Source: Trachelipus rathkii
Lineage: Eukaryota > Arthropoda > Malacostraca > Isopoda > Trachelipodidae
NCBI GenBank assembly: GCA_015478945.1
Contig: JABUQX010141955.1
Span: forward strand, 2,501-12,500
DNA length: 10,000 nt
Direction of reading: 5' to 3'
Made by a program: the position numbers and the translations under genes. The notes under the pieces are model-generated. The model searched no databases. It had not been told where the DNA came from and was given only the letters and a program-made list of their open reading frames with translations. Positions 1-7,749 of this stretch are shown piece by piece (positions within the stretch are counted from its first letter, which is position 1; every line of letters begins with the position of its first letter).

Positions 1-1
1 A

Positions 2-811
2 ATCCTTTACAACATTCTTGGGTTTCACAGGACTGAGAAAGGAGATCTTTCTCTTGTGTATGCCAAAGTTAGGCGCCTCCCTGAAGATAAAGCCGTTGCT
101 ATTAATGAGTTTTCAATATTTTACTGTCTGGTGTTATTCGTTCTTCTAAGTTATCTTGAGCGTTGCAGCTCCATCTAGTCCCGTAGAAGGCATGTAATGA
201 ATGGCTCCCCTGTGAGGATTTTAGAGCTCGACTCTATTACTAGACCAGATCGTTATCTTTTACCGTTTACCCACTCTTTTTTAAAATTTCAAGGTGCTCA
301 GAATTTTATAAAAGTTGACCACCTCCAGGCTTATCATCAAATCCCTTTTGATCCCAAAGACAGTGAAAATACTAACACTATTGCACATTTTGATCTTTTA
401 CGAATTTATTTTCATGCCATTTGGGCTTCGTTATGTTAGAACCACCTTTCAGAAATTTAAAGGAACAATTTTATTACTTTTAGTTTTTTTACTTAAATTT
501 TTATTTATATGGACGATATTTTAATTTTTCATCCGGAGCATGTTTCTCATCTTCTTCATGTTTTCCAAGTTGTACATGATCACTCTTTGTGCATTGATTC
601 ATCTATATGAACATTATCCTAATCACTTTTTAACTGTTGGCTTTAATGTTTCACCTGCTGATCTTAAAAATTTCAGTGTCCAAGCAAACTAAATTTTCTG
701 CATATCGTAAGTATTTTGACTAAACTTTAATTCTCACTTCTGAGCATGGTTGGTTTTTACTGCCGTTTAATGCCAAATTTTATTTACAGTGTTATTCCTC
801 TGTCTGAACTT
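2..811 (+). pseudogene. Reverse transcriptase domain fragment (Ty3/Gypsy pol)
   Basis: RNA-directed DNA polymerase remnant. The frame beginning at 2 reads YAKVRRLPEDK near 59-91, the usual lead-in to the RT fingers. A +1 shift near 130 gives GVIRSSK, and a further shift gives ITRPDRYLLPF at 236-268. Motif A is KVDHLQAYHQIP at about 311-346, with the catalytic Asp at 317-319. A shift near 400-414 gives MPFGLR (414-431) followed by TTFQKF. Motif C is YMDD at 506-517, in a third frame, so both catalytic Asp positions of that box survive. The thumb/connection pattern FYCRLMPNFIYSVIPL lies within 752-811. At least four frame changes and several stops make this non-functional. The RT identity is close to certain; the boundaries are approximate. 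Confidence 0.88.
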
Positions 812-1300
812 ATAAAGGCTTGCCCTTTAAAGTCTTTCACTTTGTCCTAGAACCAAAAACTCCACAAACCTTTCAGGATATCAATAATGTCATTGTTTCA
901 ATAACGACTCCTTCTTTTGCATGCCCTAATGTAACTCACTTTTAATTGATCTTTGATCTCACCAAGGTTGCCGTTGTGGGCTGCATTGCATTAGATGGTA
1001 GATTGCACTCTTATTTTGATTGGTTTTTATAGTAAAAAAACTAACCGACTCCTATTTCTATTTTGATTTCGACCGGCAATTATTAACTGCCAATTTCGCT
1101 ATTTTTTGCCTTTTAAACCTTTTTATGGACTGGAGAAATGTAATTTTATGTACTAATCATAATAAACCTCTAGGTTCCGTCAATTAAAATAGTAAATTTT
1201 TTAAGAATGACTGACAGCAGCATCACCTTCCTTCCTCAACTGAGTTGTTTCTTTTCCTGAAAATAAAAAGAGCTCCGTCGACTTTGTGGCAGATGATTTT
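812..1300 (+). pseudogene. RNase H domain fragment (Ty3/Gypsy pol)
   Basis: In an LTR element this domain removes the RNA strand of the RNA/DNA hybrid. FDLTKVAVVG at about 952-981 matches the TDASNVAVG block, with its Asp at 955-957 kept. FDFDRQLLTANFAI at 1062-1103 matches the FDRELLAVYLAI block, but the acidic Glu is now Gln (CAA, 1077-1079). CTNHNKPL, ending at 1172, matches the TDHKPL block with Asp replaced by Asn and one extra residue. QQHHL near 1216 follows a TGA where related elements usually have Arg, consistent with a CGA to TGA change. FVADDFS at about 1283 matches the VADALSR end of the domain. Two of the three acidic positions checked are lost, as well as the frame. Confidence 0.8.
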
Positions 1301-2370
1301 TCTCTCTTTCTTCCTTCCTTTTCTTTGGAACCTGTAGACTTGCCAGCTATAACTCGTCTACAGGATACGGACGATAAGACAAATTCTTATCGTGCTAAAC
1401 TTAAATCTTTTTCTCTCAGTGGTAATCTTCCTTTATTATGCTATGTACTTATTCCTTCTATGTGCTTATTCCTTATCATAGGTCATTCGTTCCTAAACCT
1501 ATCATGCAGCAGAACATCATGAATTATCTCATTCAGGTGTGAAAACTTCCCATCCTTTTTAGTAAATTCTGGGTATTTCTGCCATATATGGATCGGAACA
1601 TTTGCTCATGGGATTGCTGTCAAACTTCAAAAATCCAAAAATCGTACTAAGTTACCTGTAAATCCCATTGAGATATTTCTCAACGTTTCAAACAGTTGCG
1701 TATAAACAGCGTCGGTCTTTTACTGCCCACATTTCTTCCTAGCACCATTCTGAAACGTTTCCAAACCTCCATACATGTCATATTAAGAACACGATTTGGA
1801 TGGAAGTTATCCCTAGTCAAAATACAACTACGAATTCCGTTTTATACCCTTTTCTTAGTTGGGTCTCCAGATTTGCCGTTCCATTGTATATTATAGTTGA
1901 TAGGGAACAGCTGCTTGAAAACAAGATCTTTGTAGATTAATTTTGTCTTATGGGTTTTCATCGCTTGAAAAGATCCACTTATCACCCTAATCAAACGTTC
2001 TTATAGAGCAAATTCATCGAATTTTTAAAATTACCTTTTATTGTCGAAAAGGATAACTAGTTTTTTTATGGTCCTCTTCAGTCTAAGATGTATCCCAAAT
2101 CATTCCGGTTATTCTCTTTTTCAGACCGTTACTGGTAAAACTAATTCATGCCCCTCCAATCTTTTTGCTACTGAACTTTCTTCTAAACTGAGTCTAGACA
2201 AGCTAATTAAAGAGTTTATTGCTCACATGAAGGTGTTTGATTTTTGCCCTCTTCCACCTTTACATACTGAAGAGTTGAAAAAGCGCTCCCACGTATATGA
2301 TCACATCGATCGAATTAAGAAGATATTAGATGCGCATTAAACAGGTCCATCTTTGGTTTCCGACCGATTC
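1301..2370 (+). pseudogene. Integrase domain fragment (Ty3/Gypsy pol)
   Basis: Integrase remnant with all three sub-domains. The HHCC zinc-binding part shows HHELSHSGVKTS (1515-1550), then KFWVFLPYMDR from 1564 and WDCCQTSKI from 1609, which keeps the C-x2-C spacing with CQ (the GAT/TGC/TGT/CAA run at 1612-1623). In the catalytic core the first acidic position is Asn: the block reads LRINSVGLLLP from 1696, with AAC at 1705-1707. The second Asp is kept in VDRE (GAT, 1899-1901), after SWVSRFAVPL. The Glu is kept in EQIHRIF (GAG, 2006-2008), after a TYHPNQ block. The C-terminal part shows [11 protein letters not shown] (2290-2322), then an in-frame TAA at 2338-2340 inside what is normally the PYTGP block, then [10 protein letters not shown]. 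Sequence similarity ends just before the TTA repeat. Confidence 0.85.
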
Positions 2371-2374
2371 TGTC

Positions 2375-2681
<307 letters not shown>

Positions 2682-2960
2682 TTATCTTCTTGGAAACCTT
2701 TTAATTTCATCCATGAACATCGAAGAATCTGCTTTAACAAACTGATCAGCAGAAGTTTCTTCGACCTCCTCTGCGCGATTATTTATTTTTTAATTTCTTC
2801 TTCTTAGCAAACTCCCCTAATAAGCTTTCATTTAATGACATCTCAAGAGTAGCGTTGTAATGGTGATCTCATCATCATTAGTAATTTCATTATATTTAAT
2901 TGCAAACCCCAATTTTCTCTCGAATGTATTAATTTCTTTATGACTTCTTAGGAATATAAC
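2682..2960 (-). pseudogene. Possible Tigger/pogo-like transposase C-terminal fragment
   Basis: Read on the - strand and allowing frame changes, this gives KEINTFERKLGFAIKYNEI, then TNDDEIT, then, after a shift, EMSLNESLLGEFAKKKK, then, after another shift, NRAEEVEETSADQF and SSMFMDEIKRF, ending at a TAA (2682-2684). The order of an LGF-like segment, a DDE-like acidic patch, an LTNEELLELE-like helix, an acidic EE-rich linker and a final ERF-like segment resembles the tail of Tigger-type (Tc1/mariner superfamily) transposases as I remember them. Upstream, YKLYS-stop-EVIK near 2965-2990 could correspond to the WKKLWPE block. No catalytic residue is visible. Similarity is low, and chance or an unrelated decayed gene is quite possible. 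Confidence 0.3.
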
Positions 2961-2999
2961 TTATAAACAATAAGATTTCCAGAGTATATGTTATAGGAA

Positions 3000-4500
3000 T
3001 TATCTGAATTTGCCAAATACATCTGAGCAAATCTAACTATCGAAGCCATACTCAAAAACTTTCAGTAGTTAGCTGAGTAAAAGTATTACGCAGTTGTCAC
3101 CATTTTTACATAATGCAATAATGCTTTATATGACATCGCATATAAAACATTAGTGGTTAACATATGTTCCCTACAGTTCTTTTGTCTACCTCACTTATTA
3201 GAAGGCTCAATGAGAACGAGGGTTCAATACATCAGACCTTCGGGCACCCTTCACCGAAAACATTGATTTCAAAGTGTACAATCTAGTTACAGTTTCCAAT
3301 TACACAACATATAATTAGCACCTAATACTTCAACAGAAAATATGATGTGTTTTACATTATGTTTCAGGTGATAGTTGGGGGGAGTGAACCTCACCACTAA
3401 TCCGGGAGTAAGTTCTGCAGTTCTTAAATCGGGCTCAGTTTTCCAGCTTGCTATTTGGAAGCAAATCTCTAGTCTTCTAGTTGGAGTCTCCATTTCACTT
3501 TCTAGTTGAAAACTATATTTTCAAATAAGGACTCAACGCTATTATCATTGCCGTTTTAATCAGAAGTTGAGTAAACTACAACTGTTTATTGCATCTTTTT
3601 CACACCATTACAATTTATAATTCATCTTGCTCAGCATATTTATTTTAGCTGCACTGAACAAGAATTTCCACCGGACCAAAGATTTCTACCAAACCAAATG
3701 TTTCCTAACGATTCAACTATTCTTATTGAATGATTCTTTCAACATCTCGATAGCTGTTATAGCTACTGTACATCATTGATCTTTCCGACCAAATCCGCCG
3801 ACGTTCAAGACTATTTACGGTTTTCTTTTTGTATATAATATTTATTGATCTAGAATAAACATATCTATTTATCCCCTTTCTTTCACACCCTTGTTTTTTT
3901 GATTCTTCATTCATCCTGAATAACGTTCATGTATTAAATTTGATTTGGCCCTTCTCCTTCCCATCCCGTGAATTGATATCAGACGAGAATTCGACAGGAC
4001 GGGCTGGTCCACCAACTGAACCTTCCTTTAAATAAGTTTCGATTCTCTTCTTATCCTGGGACTCCAATGCTGATGTTTGCTGTTTGAGTAAATCGGTAAG
4101 TAGAATTTCAGTTCTTTTCAATTTTGTTTTAATTTTTAAGGGAAATATATGGGACTTATGTTTTATTTTCTTTCTTTTCATTCTTGGGCGTCCAAAAACC
4201 CTCCACGTTCTTTTTCCCGAGGATTCCCACTGTAAATATGCCCTACACTCCCATACTCTCCCTTACTGCGTTAATATTTTATGCTTTCACTTCTTCTACA
4301 CTGTGTTTGTTCTTTTTATTTTTCGGTCTTCCCCTTTCAGAATCCTGGGCTGCTACTTCAATGATTAAAAAGTTTTCAACAATTTTTGCATTACTTTTCT
4401 TTTCTTTTTCTTTGATGGTTCTCCACACAACATTGGATATAGCAGTAGAGCAACATGCGTCACCATGCTATACATTGCATGAGTTGGTGTGAAGTCTTAT
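3000..4500. other. No recognisable gene
   Basis: The longest open frames are 68 codons on - (3287-3493), 63 on - (3723-3914), 84 on - (3927-4181), and 94 and 102 overlapping T-rich frames on + (4084-4368, 4184-4492). None shows a domain I recognise. The + frames are Phe/Leu/Ser-rich, as expected from T/C-rich DNA. The - frame at 3927-4181 has a balanced middle part (LLKQQTSALESQ, then SVGGPARPVEFSSD) that could be an old coding fragment, but neither a family nor good splice borders could be assigned. A GTAAGT donor-like site stands at 4097-4102 on +. Confidence 0.5.
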
Positions 4501-4517
4501 ATGGTCTCCCTTAACAG

Positions 4518-4652
4518 TTTCAAACCCGTTCATATGTCCGCTGTTCCGATATATGGTGCAGCTTCTTCAAGTTTGTTCCCTCCTTCTGTTTCACTATCGG
4601 ACAATATATCATCCTATTCTAATTTCTCAGAGTTTTCTGCATCTCCGTTTCC
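4518..4652 (+). other. Candidate internal exon, product unknown
   Basis: A pyrimidine-rich tract and AG (TCTCCCTTAACAG, ending 4517) precede a stretch open in the frame starting at 4519, and a strong donor (GTAAGT, 4653-4658) follows. The frame reads FKPVHMSAVPIYGAASSS and continues with a Ser/Pro/Phe-rich segment of about 44 codons in total. It begins with one spare base and ends with two, so it would be a phase-shifting exon. The Ser/Pro/Phe content is what T/C-rich DNA yields by chance, which weakens the case. No family is recognised. Joined directly to the open stretch at 4828, the frame would run to a TGA near 4906, so it could be a penultimate exon or no exon at all. Confidence 0.2.
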
Positions 4653-4827
4653 GTAAGTAGACTCTTCTTCCCCTCCATCTGATACCTAAGCCCATTCCAA
4701 TCTGTTGCTCCTTCATTGCAAGCTTCCGTCTATTACTGAAATATTTAGAAGAAGTTCTCATCTTCATGTTTCTTTTGCTCCTAGGCCTGCTGTTTGTAAT
4801 TTTAAAATATGCTCTGCTTTTTAACAG

Positions 4828-4920
4828 GGAGACTATTATAGTTTTTGTGCACAAAAAGCAAATGTACAAGACCCTGCCAGATACTTGCAACATCTGCAGG
4901 CAATGAATATGTCAGTTGGA
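4828..4920 (+). other. Candidate exon of 93 bases, product unknown
   Basis: A pyrimidine-rich tract ending in AG (CTCTGCTTTTTAACAG, to 4827) precedes it, and GTAAGG (4921-4926) follows. In phase 0 it is open for exactly 31 codons, reading GDYYSFCAQKANVQDPARY and then LQHLQAMNMSVG. The composition is balanced and unlike the surrounding T-rich DNA. A second frame is also open up to a TGA near 4906 and would be the one used if the upstream candidate at 4518-4652 were spliced to it directly; the two candidates therefore do not agree in phase. A - strand frame of 88 codons (4627-4893) overlaps and looks like a shadow. I recognise no protein family. Confidence 0.22.
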
Positions 4921-4944
4921 GTAAGGCAGTGTTTATAGAAAGGT

Positions 4945-5051
4945 CTATGCACCTTAGAGGTTAGAGTTCCGCATAAAACGTGCCCACCTTACAAGGTTGC
5001 ATCGAAGCATGTTGTACTGATAAACTGAGGGGATAAAATAAAATAAAAACA
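4945..5051 (+). mobile_element. Degenerate tRNA-derived SINE-like segment
   Basis: CTTAGAGGTTAGAG (4953-4966) resembles a tRNA A box of the form used in many animal SINEs. TTACAAGGTTGC followed by ATCGAAGC (4989-5008) resembles the region before and across a B box, but the GGTTCGA core has lost several bases. The spacing between the two (about 45 bases) fits tRNA geometry. An A-rich end (GATAAAATAAAATAAAAAC, about 5032-5050) would serve as the retroposon tail. The match is by pattern only; the unit may equally be an old unrelated repeat. Confidence 0.33.
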
Positions 5052-5590
5052 ATGCTTTATTAGCAAGAAAATCTTTCTATATATAGCTGTTATTTATTAA
5101 TCAACATTTCCCTTTTATAAAAGATAAAGTTTGGAATTTTAGTATACATCGCATCTATATTCGCTCTTAATTACAAACAAGTAGCTACACAAAATATTTA
5201 TTCCAACTTAAAGTATTTAATTTTTTTTATGTAAAATAAATATTATTTACATTCACGTTTGGGAATATAAATGTTTTTATTAAAATAAAAAATTAACGAA
5301 AAATTCGTTTACATAATAATTTTTTTTTAACAAATAAACATATTAAATAAGATTTAATATATTTAATAAAAGAGTTCACTCTTTGCTTGCCTAGGAGCAA
5401 AAGAATTCAACAAGAAGGAGATGAAACATCAAAGGATAATTGCTTCAAATAAGAAAAAAAAATTCTTCAAAAATTTTATTCTCTTGAACTTTATTTATAA
5501 ATTTTAAAAGTTTCTTTGAATTTTTCTTTTTATATTATAAGTCTTCTTCCCATCTCTAGTTTCCTTTCTTTTATTCTTCATAGATTTTAG
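5052..5590. other. Very AT-rich spacer, no gene seen
   Basis: Mostly A and T runs with frequent stops on both strands. A short hairpin-forming stretch (TTTGCT at 5382-5387, AGCAAA at 5396-5401) is the only local structure noticed. The hAT transposase remnant to the right should continue through here on the - strand if complete. KKLLKFINK near 5490-5515 is a faint possible echo of its C-terminal part, but I would not call it. Confidence 0.55.
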
Positions 5591-5674
<84 letters not shown>

Positions 5675-5821
5675 TCTCTTCTTCTTCTTCTTCTTCTTCT
5701 TCTTCTTCTTCTTCTTCTTCTTCTTCTTCTTCTTCTTCTTCTTCTTCTTCTTCTTCTTCTTCTTCTTCTTCTTCTTCTTCTTCTTCTTCTTCTTCTTCAT
5801 CATCATCTTCTTCTTCTTCTT
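5591..5821. repeat. Compound microsatellite (TTG)28-(CTT)48
   Basis: About 28 pure TTG units (5591-5673), a short TTCT bridge, and then CTT units from 5678 to 5821, interrupted by CAT three times (5798-5806). On the - strand this is GAA followed by CAA. The CTT part is a pure pyrimidine/purine tract of about 120 bases before the interruption. It sits directly against the truncated end of the hAT pseudogene, whose frame runs into it as Glu/Asp codons. Poly-Glu, poly-Lys, poly-Gln, poly-Thr and poly-Leu open frames here are repeat artefacts. Confidence 0.98.
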
Positions 5822-5822
5822 C

Positions 5823-6858
5823 ATGTATTATATTGGTCTTGGCTTCAGTTTTTACATACTTCATTACCCAATTCAATGGTTCTAATCAATCAATACATTT
5901 TTTTGGCGATTTGAGTTCCAAAAATCGTTCTATTTTAGCTATCAAACTATTCCATCTAGTATTAGAATCCAGTATGAGACTCATTCTTTCAAGATTGTGT
6001 GAGATTTTATTATAACACTGAATAGTAATTTTCTCACTTTATTAATAGCATTGGCTATCTTAACTATACCAGAGATCAGATTATCTTTGATGTCACTCAT
6101 TTAATTTTTTTCATAATTATAATTGAAAATTACATTTGGTGGAAACTCTTCTAATTCCTCTTTTTCTAGACCATATTCATTTGATTCCAAATCAAATGTA
6201 TCGAAAGACTATTTGTCTGTTTCTTCACTTTCTTGGGAAGGACGTCACATACGGCAGGATGAGGCAATATGAATGTCAAATGCATAGTACGAATGACACA
6301 ACCAATCTTCTTTCAAAATTTCACTGCCCCATCTGCCACAAAAGCAACAATGTAGTTTTCTATGGATAATTTTTTTTAACTTATTACGAAATTTCGACAG
6401 GTAACCGACCAGTAATTGCTGTCATATCTACAGTAAGTTCCAAAACTTATCTTTATCTTGAAGAACATTGATACTTAATTAACGTTTGCACTTTAGTAAT
6501 GAATTGTGAAAAACTGAATCTCCATTTTTTAAAGATTGCTTCCTTTCCATCATAACCTTTTATTCAATAATCTCATATTGTTTATACACCACCTGCATAA
6601 ACGGATAGGTTATTGTTTGGAGAAAGTAACCCTTTATCAAGGAAGGCTTATATGACAAATTCGCTTTTACATATATTGGTAGCACAGAAAGAAAATCCAT
6701 CTACAGCTGCAAGTTTGATTTCTTCTTTCGTATCTTTGTTGATGAAACTCAGTAATAGTACAACTATGAACTGGTGCCGGACTCTCTATAGAATGTTTGT
6801 TTGATTTGAGGTGTCGGAGCAATCCTCTTTTAGGGAAGACTTTACATTTAATTATTGT
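5823..6858 (-). pseudogene. hAT-superfamily transposase pseudogene with BED-finger remnant
   Basis: A cut-and-paste DNA transposase remnant, read 5' to 3' on the - strand. A BED zinc-finger half comes first: KCKV (Cys at 6844-6846), then LLRHLKSNKH (6793-6822). Next comes LAAVDGFSF (6687-6713), followed by SEFVI-stop-AFLDKGLLSP (LDKGLLSP at 6618-6641). The catalytic core block IVAFVADGA lies at 6325-6351, its Asp (6331-6333) matching the conserved TDGAS Asp. AVCDVLPKK (6229-6255) matches the block that normally follows the CH..H motif. An acidic linker of about 30 residues (LEKEELEEFPP) comes next, then KVRKLLF near 6020-6040 and LDSNTRWNS (5946-5972), with IERFLELKSP after it. Several stops and at least four frame changes inactivate it. 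The C-terminal dimerisation part and the terminal inverted repeats are not visible; the frame runs into the CTT repeat at 5821. Similarity stops at about 6858 on the 5' side, next to the 267-bp duplication. Confidence 0.82.
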
Positions 6859-6915
6859 TTAGCACTTTTTCTAGCAATTTTTTAGCACTTTCTAGCCCTT
6901 TTTTAGCACTTTTTC
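6858..6915 (+). repeat. Short imperfect tandem of TTTAGCACTTT..CTAGC
   Basis: Three imperfect copies of a motif of about 22-25 bases (TTTAGCACTTTTTCTAGC, TTTAGCACTTTCTAGCCC, TTTAGCACTTTTTCTTCG) lie at the left edge of the large duplication. The second large copy starts inside this motif (7131), so the mini-repeat marks the duplication breakpoint. Confidence 0.8.
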
Positions 6916-7130
6916 TTCGTAATTACTTATTCTCTCTATCATAGAATTGTCACAGGTATGCCTTAGAATTTCCTGCCATTGAAAAAAAGAGAAGGTAAAA
7001 ACTGATGAAAAGAATTGAAAGAAATTACCGATAACGTAGCACAAGCGGTAGAGTGACAGAGTCTCAAGACAAGGGACCAGGGTTCGAACCCCTTTTGGAT
7101 CCTAGGGAGCAGTTACCTAGAGCAGTAATT
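6864..7130 (+). repeat. 267-bp tandem duplication, copy 1
   Basis: From 6864 to 7125 this stretch recurs 267 bases further on without any insertion or deletion. I count three substitutions (T/C near 6932, G/A near 7061, A/T at 7088), about 99 percent identity. The last five bases (TAATT, 7126-7130) are not part of the matched block and form the junction. It contains a T-rich left part, a central unremarkable part and a tRNA-like segment at the right. Confidence 0.95.
7030..7125 (+). mobile_element. tRNA-derived SINE-like head, copy 1 (truncated)
   Basis: TAGCACAAGCGGTAGAG starting at 7037 resembles a tRNA D-arm/A box, and GGTTCGAACC at 7081-7090 is a canonical B box/T loop. The 44-base start-to-start spacing equals that between tRNA positions 8 and 52. 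The T stem pairs at four of five positions (CAGGG 7078-7082 with CCCTT 7090-7094), but the acceptor stem pairs only at its outer three positions (GAT 7030-7032 with ATC 7099-7101), and no clean anticodon stem could be drawn. It is thus tRNA-derived and unlikely to be a working tRNA gene. Such heads are the Pol III promoters of SINEs, and cephalopods are known to carry tRNA-derived SINEs. Family not identified. Confidence 0.65.
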
Positions 7131-7392
7131 ACTTTTTCTAGCAATTTTTTAGCACTTTCTAGCCCTTTTTTAGCACTTTTTCTTCGTAATTACTTATTCC
7201 CTCTATCATAGAATTGTCACAGGTATGCCTTAGAATTTCCTGCCATTGAAAAAAAGAGAAGGTAAAAACTGATGAAAAGAATTGAAAGAAATTACCGATA
7301 ACGTAGCACAAGCGGTAGAGTGACAGAATCTCAAGACAAGGGACCAGGGTTCGATCCCCTTTTGGATCCTAGGGAGCAGTTACCTAGAGCAG
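7131..7392 (+). repeat. 267-bp tandem duplication, copy 2
   Basis: Second copy of the block that starts at 6864, collinear throughout. It ends in CCTAGAGCAG (to 7392), after which the sequence goes on into TTCCCCTCC instead of TAATTAC. Copy 2 therefore keeps the original right-hand continuation and copy 1 is cut off there. Confidence 0.95.
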
Positions 7393-7449
7393 TTCCCCTC
7401 CTAGAATAGGGCAATGCCCGTGAGATGTGAGCATTTATTTATAAAAAAA
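7297..7449 (+). mobile_element. tRNA-derived SINE-like unit, copy 2, with tail
   Basis: The same tRNA-like segment shifted by 267 bases: A-box-like TAGC at 7304 and B box GGTTCGATCC at 7348-7357. Here the T loop has GATC in place of GAAC, the form most common in real B boxes. The sequence goes on through AGGGCAATGCCCGTGAGATG to an A-rich end (TTTATAAAAAAAA, to about 7449), which would be the retroposon's 3' end. That gives a unit of roughly 150 bases. Target-site duplications were not found by eye. Confidence 0.6.
7304..7357 (+). promoter_or_regulatory. Internal Pol III promoter boxes (A and B), copy 2
   Basis: The A box (TAGCACAAGCGG, from 7304) and B box (GGTTCGATCC, 7348-7357) are spaced as in tRNA genes. 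The matching pair in copy 1 is at 7037 and 7081-7090. A run of T's that could stop Pol III (CTTTTGG, four T's) follows within ten bases of each B box, which could weaken read-through of the full unit. Whether they are active is unknown. Confidence 0.5.
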
Positions 7450-7472
7450 ATCGGAGCTAGTGACAGAGAAAC

Positions 7473-7530
7473 TCACTGTACTGCACTGCACATTCACTGC
7501 ACTGCACTTCACTGCACTGTCTGCACTGCA
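7473..7530 (+). repeat. Imperfect ACTGC pentamer repeat
   Basis: CACTG/ACTGC units repeat about ten times with interruptions (CTCACTGTACTGCACTGCAC, then ATTCACTGCACTG, and so on). It starts about 25 bases after the A-rich end of the SINE-like unit. Confidence 0.9.
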
Positions 7531-7749
7531 ATTTTAAACTTTTTCGTGAATAAGAATGACACAAGGTTAAGAAATACTATGCTGAGTCAGCTCAAACTCA
7601 TACAGGGTCATAGGTGTAAGATACTATCGTTCAAAGTTACAAATCAAGAAAGTTTTGAACGTAATACAACATGAATAAACAGGAAATTGATGTAAACTAA
7701 AATAAACTAAATAGCCTATAATTTATTAATTATTGCGAAAAAATTGGCA
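7531..7749. other. Short spacer, nothing recognised
   Basis: AT-rich DNA between the pentamer repeat and the - strand open frame. No coding or RNA-gene signal seen. Confidence 0.5.

Larger units (their letters stand above)
1..2376 (+). mobile_element. Decayed Ty3/Gypsy LTR retrotransposon, pol region only
   Basis: Translated in pieces across all three + frames, this stretch gives reverse transcriptase, RNase H and integrase motifs in the order typical of Ty3/Gypsy elements. The pol polyprotein of such elements copies the element's RNA into DNA and inserts it into chromosomes. Frames change repeatedly and stops are frequent, so no domain is intact. Gag, protease and the 5' LTR would lie left of the window. 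No 3' LTR is visible: the integrase C-terminal similarity stops at about 2370 and a TTA microsatellite starts at 2377. Identification rests on recalled family motifs read by eye, but the number and order of matches make it secure. The exact family within Ty3/Gypsy is not resolved. Confidence 0.9.

Noticed and set aside
3287..3493. - strand frame with RFTPPNYH, recalling the FLPPNTTS block of Tigger transposases
   Set aside because: The residues after PPN do not match, and the distance to the possible C-terminal fragment is too long.
5504..5914. Open frames with poly-Lys, poly-Glu, poly-Gln, poly-Thr or poly-Leu tracts
   Set aside because: Produced by the TTG/CTT microsatellite in different frames.
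6136..6369. + strand frame ending in HCPICHKSNN, suggestive of a zinc finger
   Set aside because: It lies antisense to the hAT pseudogene core; a single C-x2-C is no domain.
6613..6804. 63-codon + strand frame with protein-like content
   Set aside because: It is the antisense shadow of the BED/N-terminal part of the hAT pseudogene.
7030..7101. Functional tRNA gene
   Set aside because: The A and B boxes are good, but the acceptor stem pairs at only a few positions and no clean anticodon stem is visible, so a tRNA-derived SINE head fits better.
7473..7530. CRISPR-like or satellite array
   Set aside because: Simple imperfect pentamer repeat with no spacers and no larger unit.
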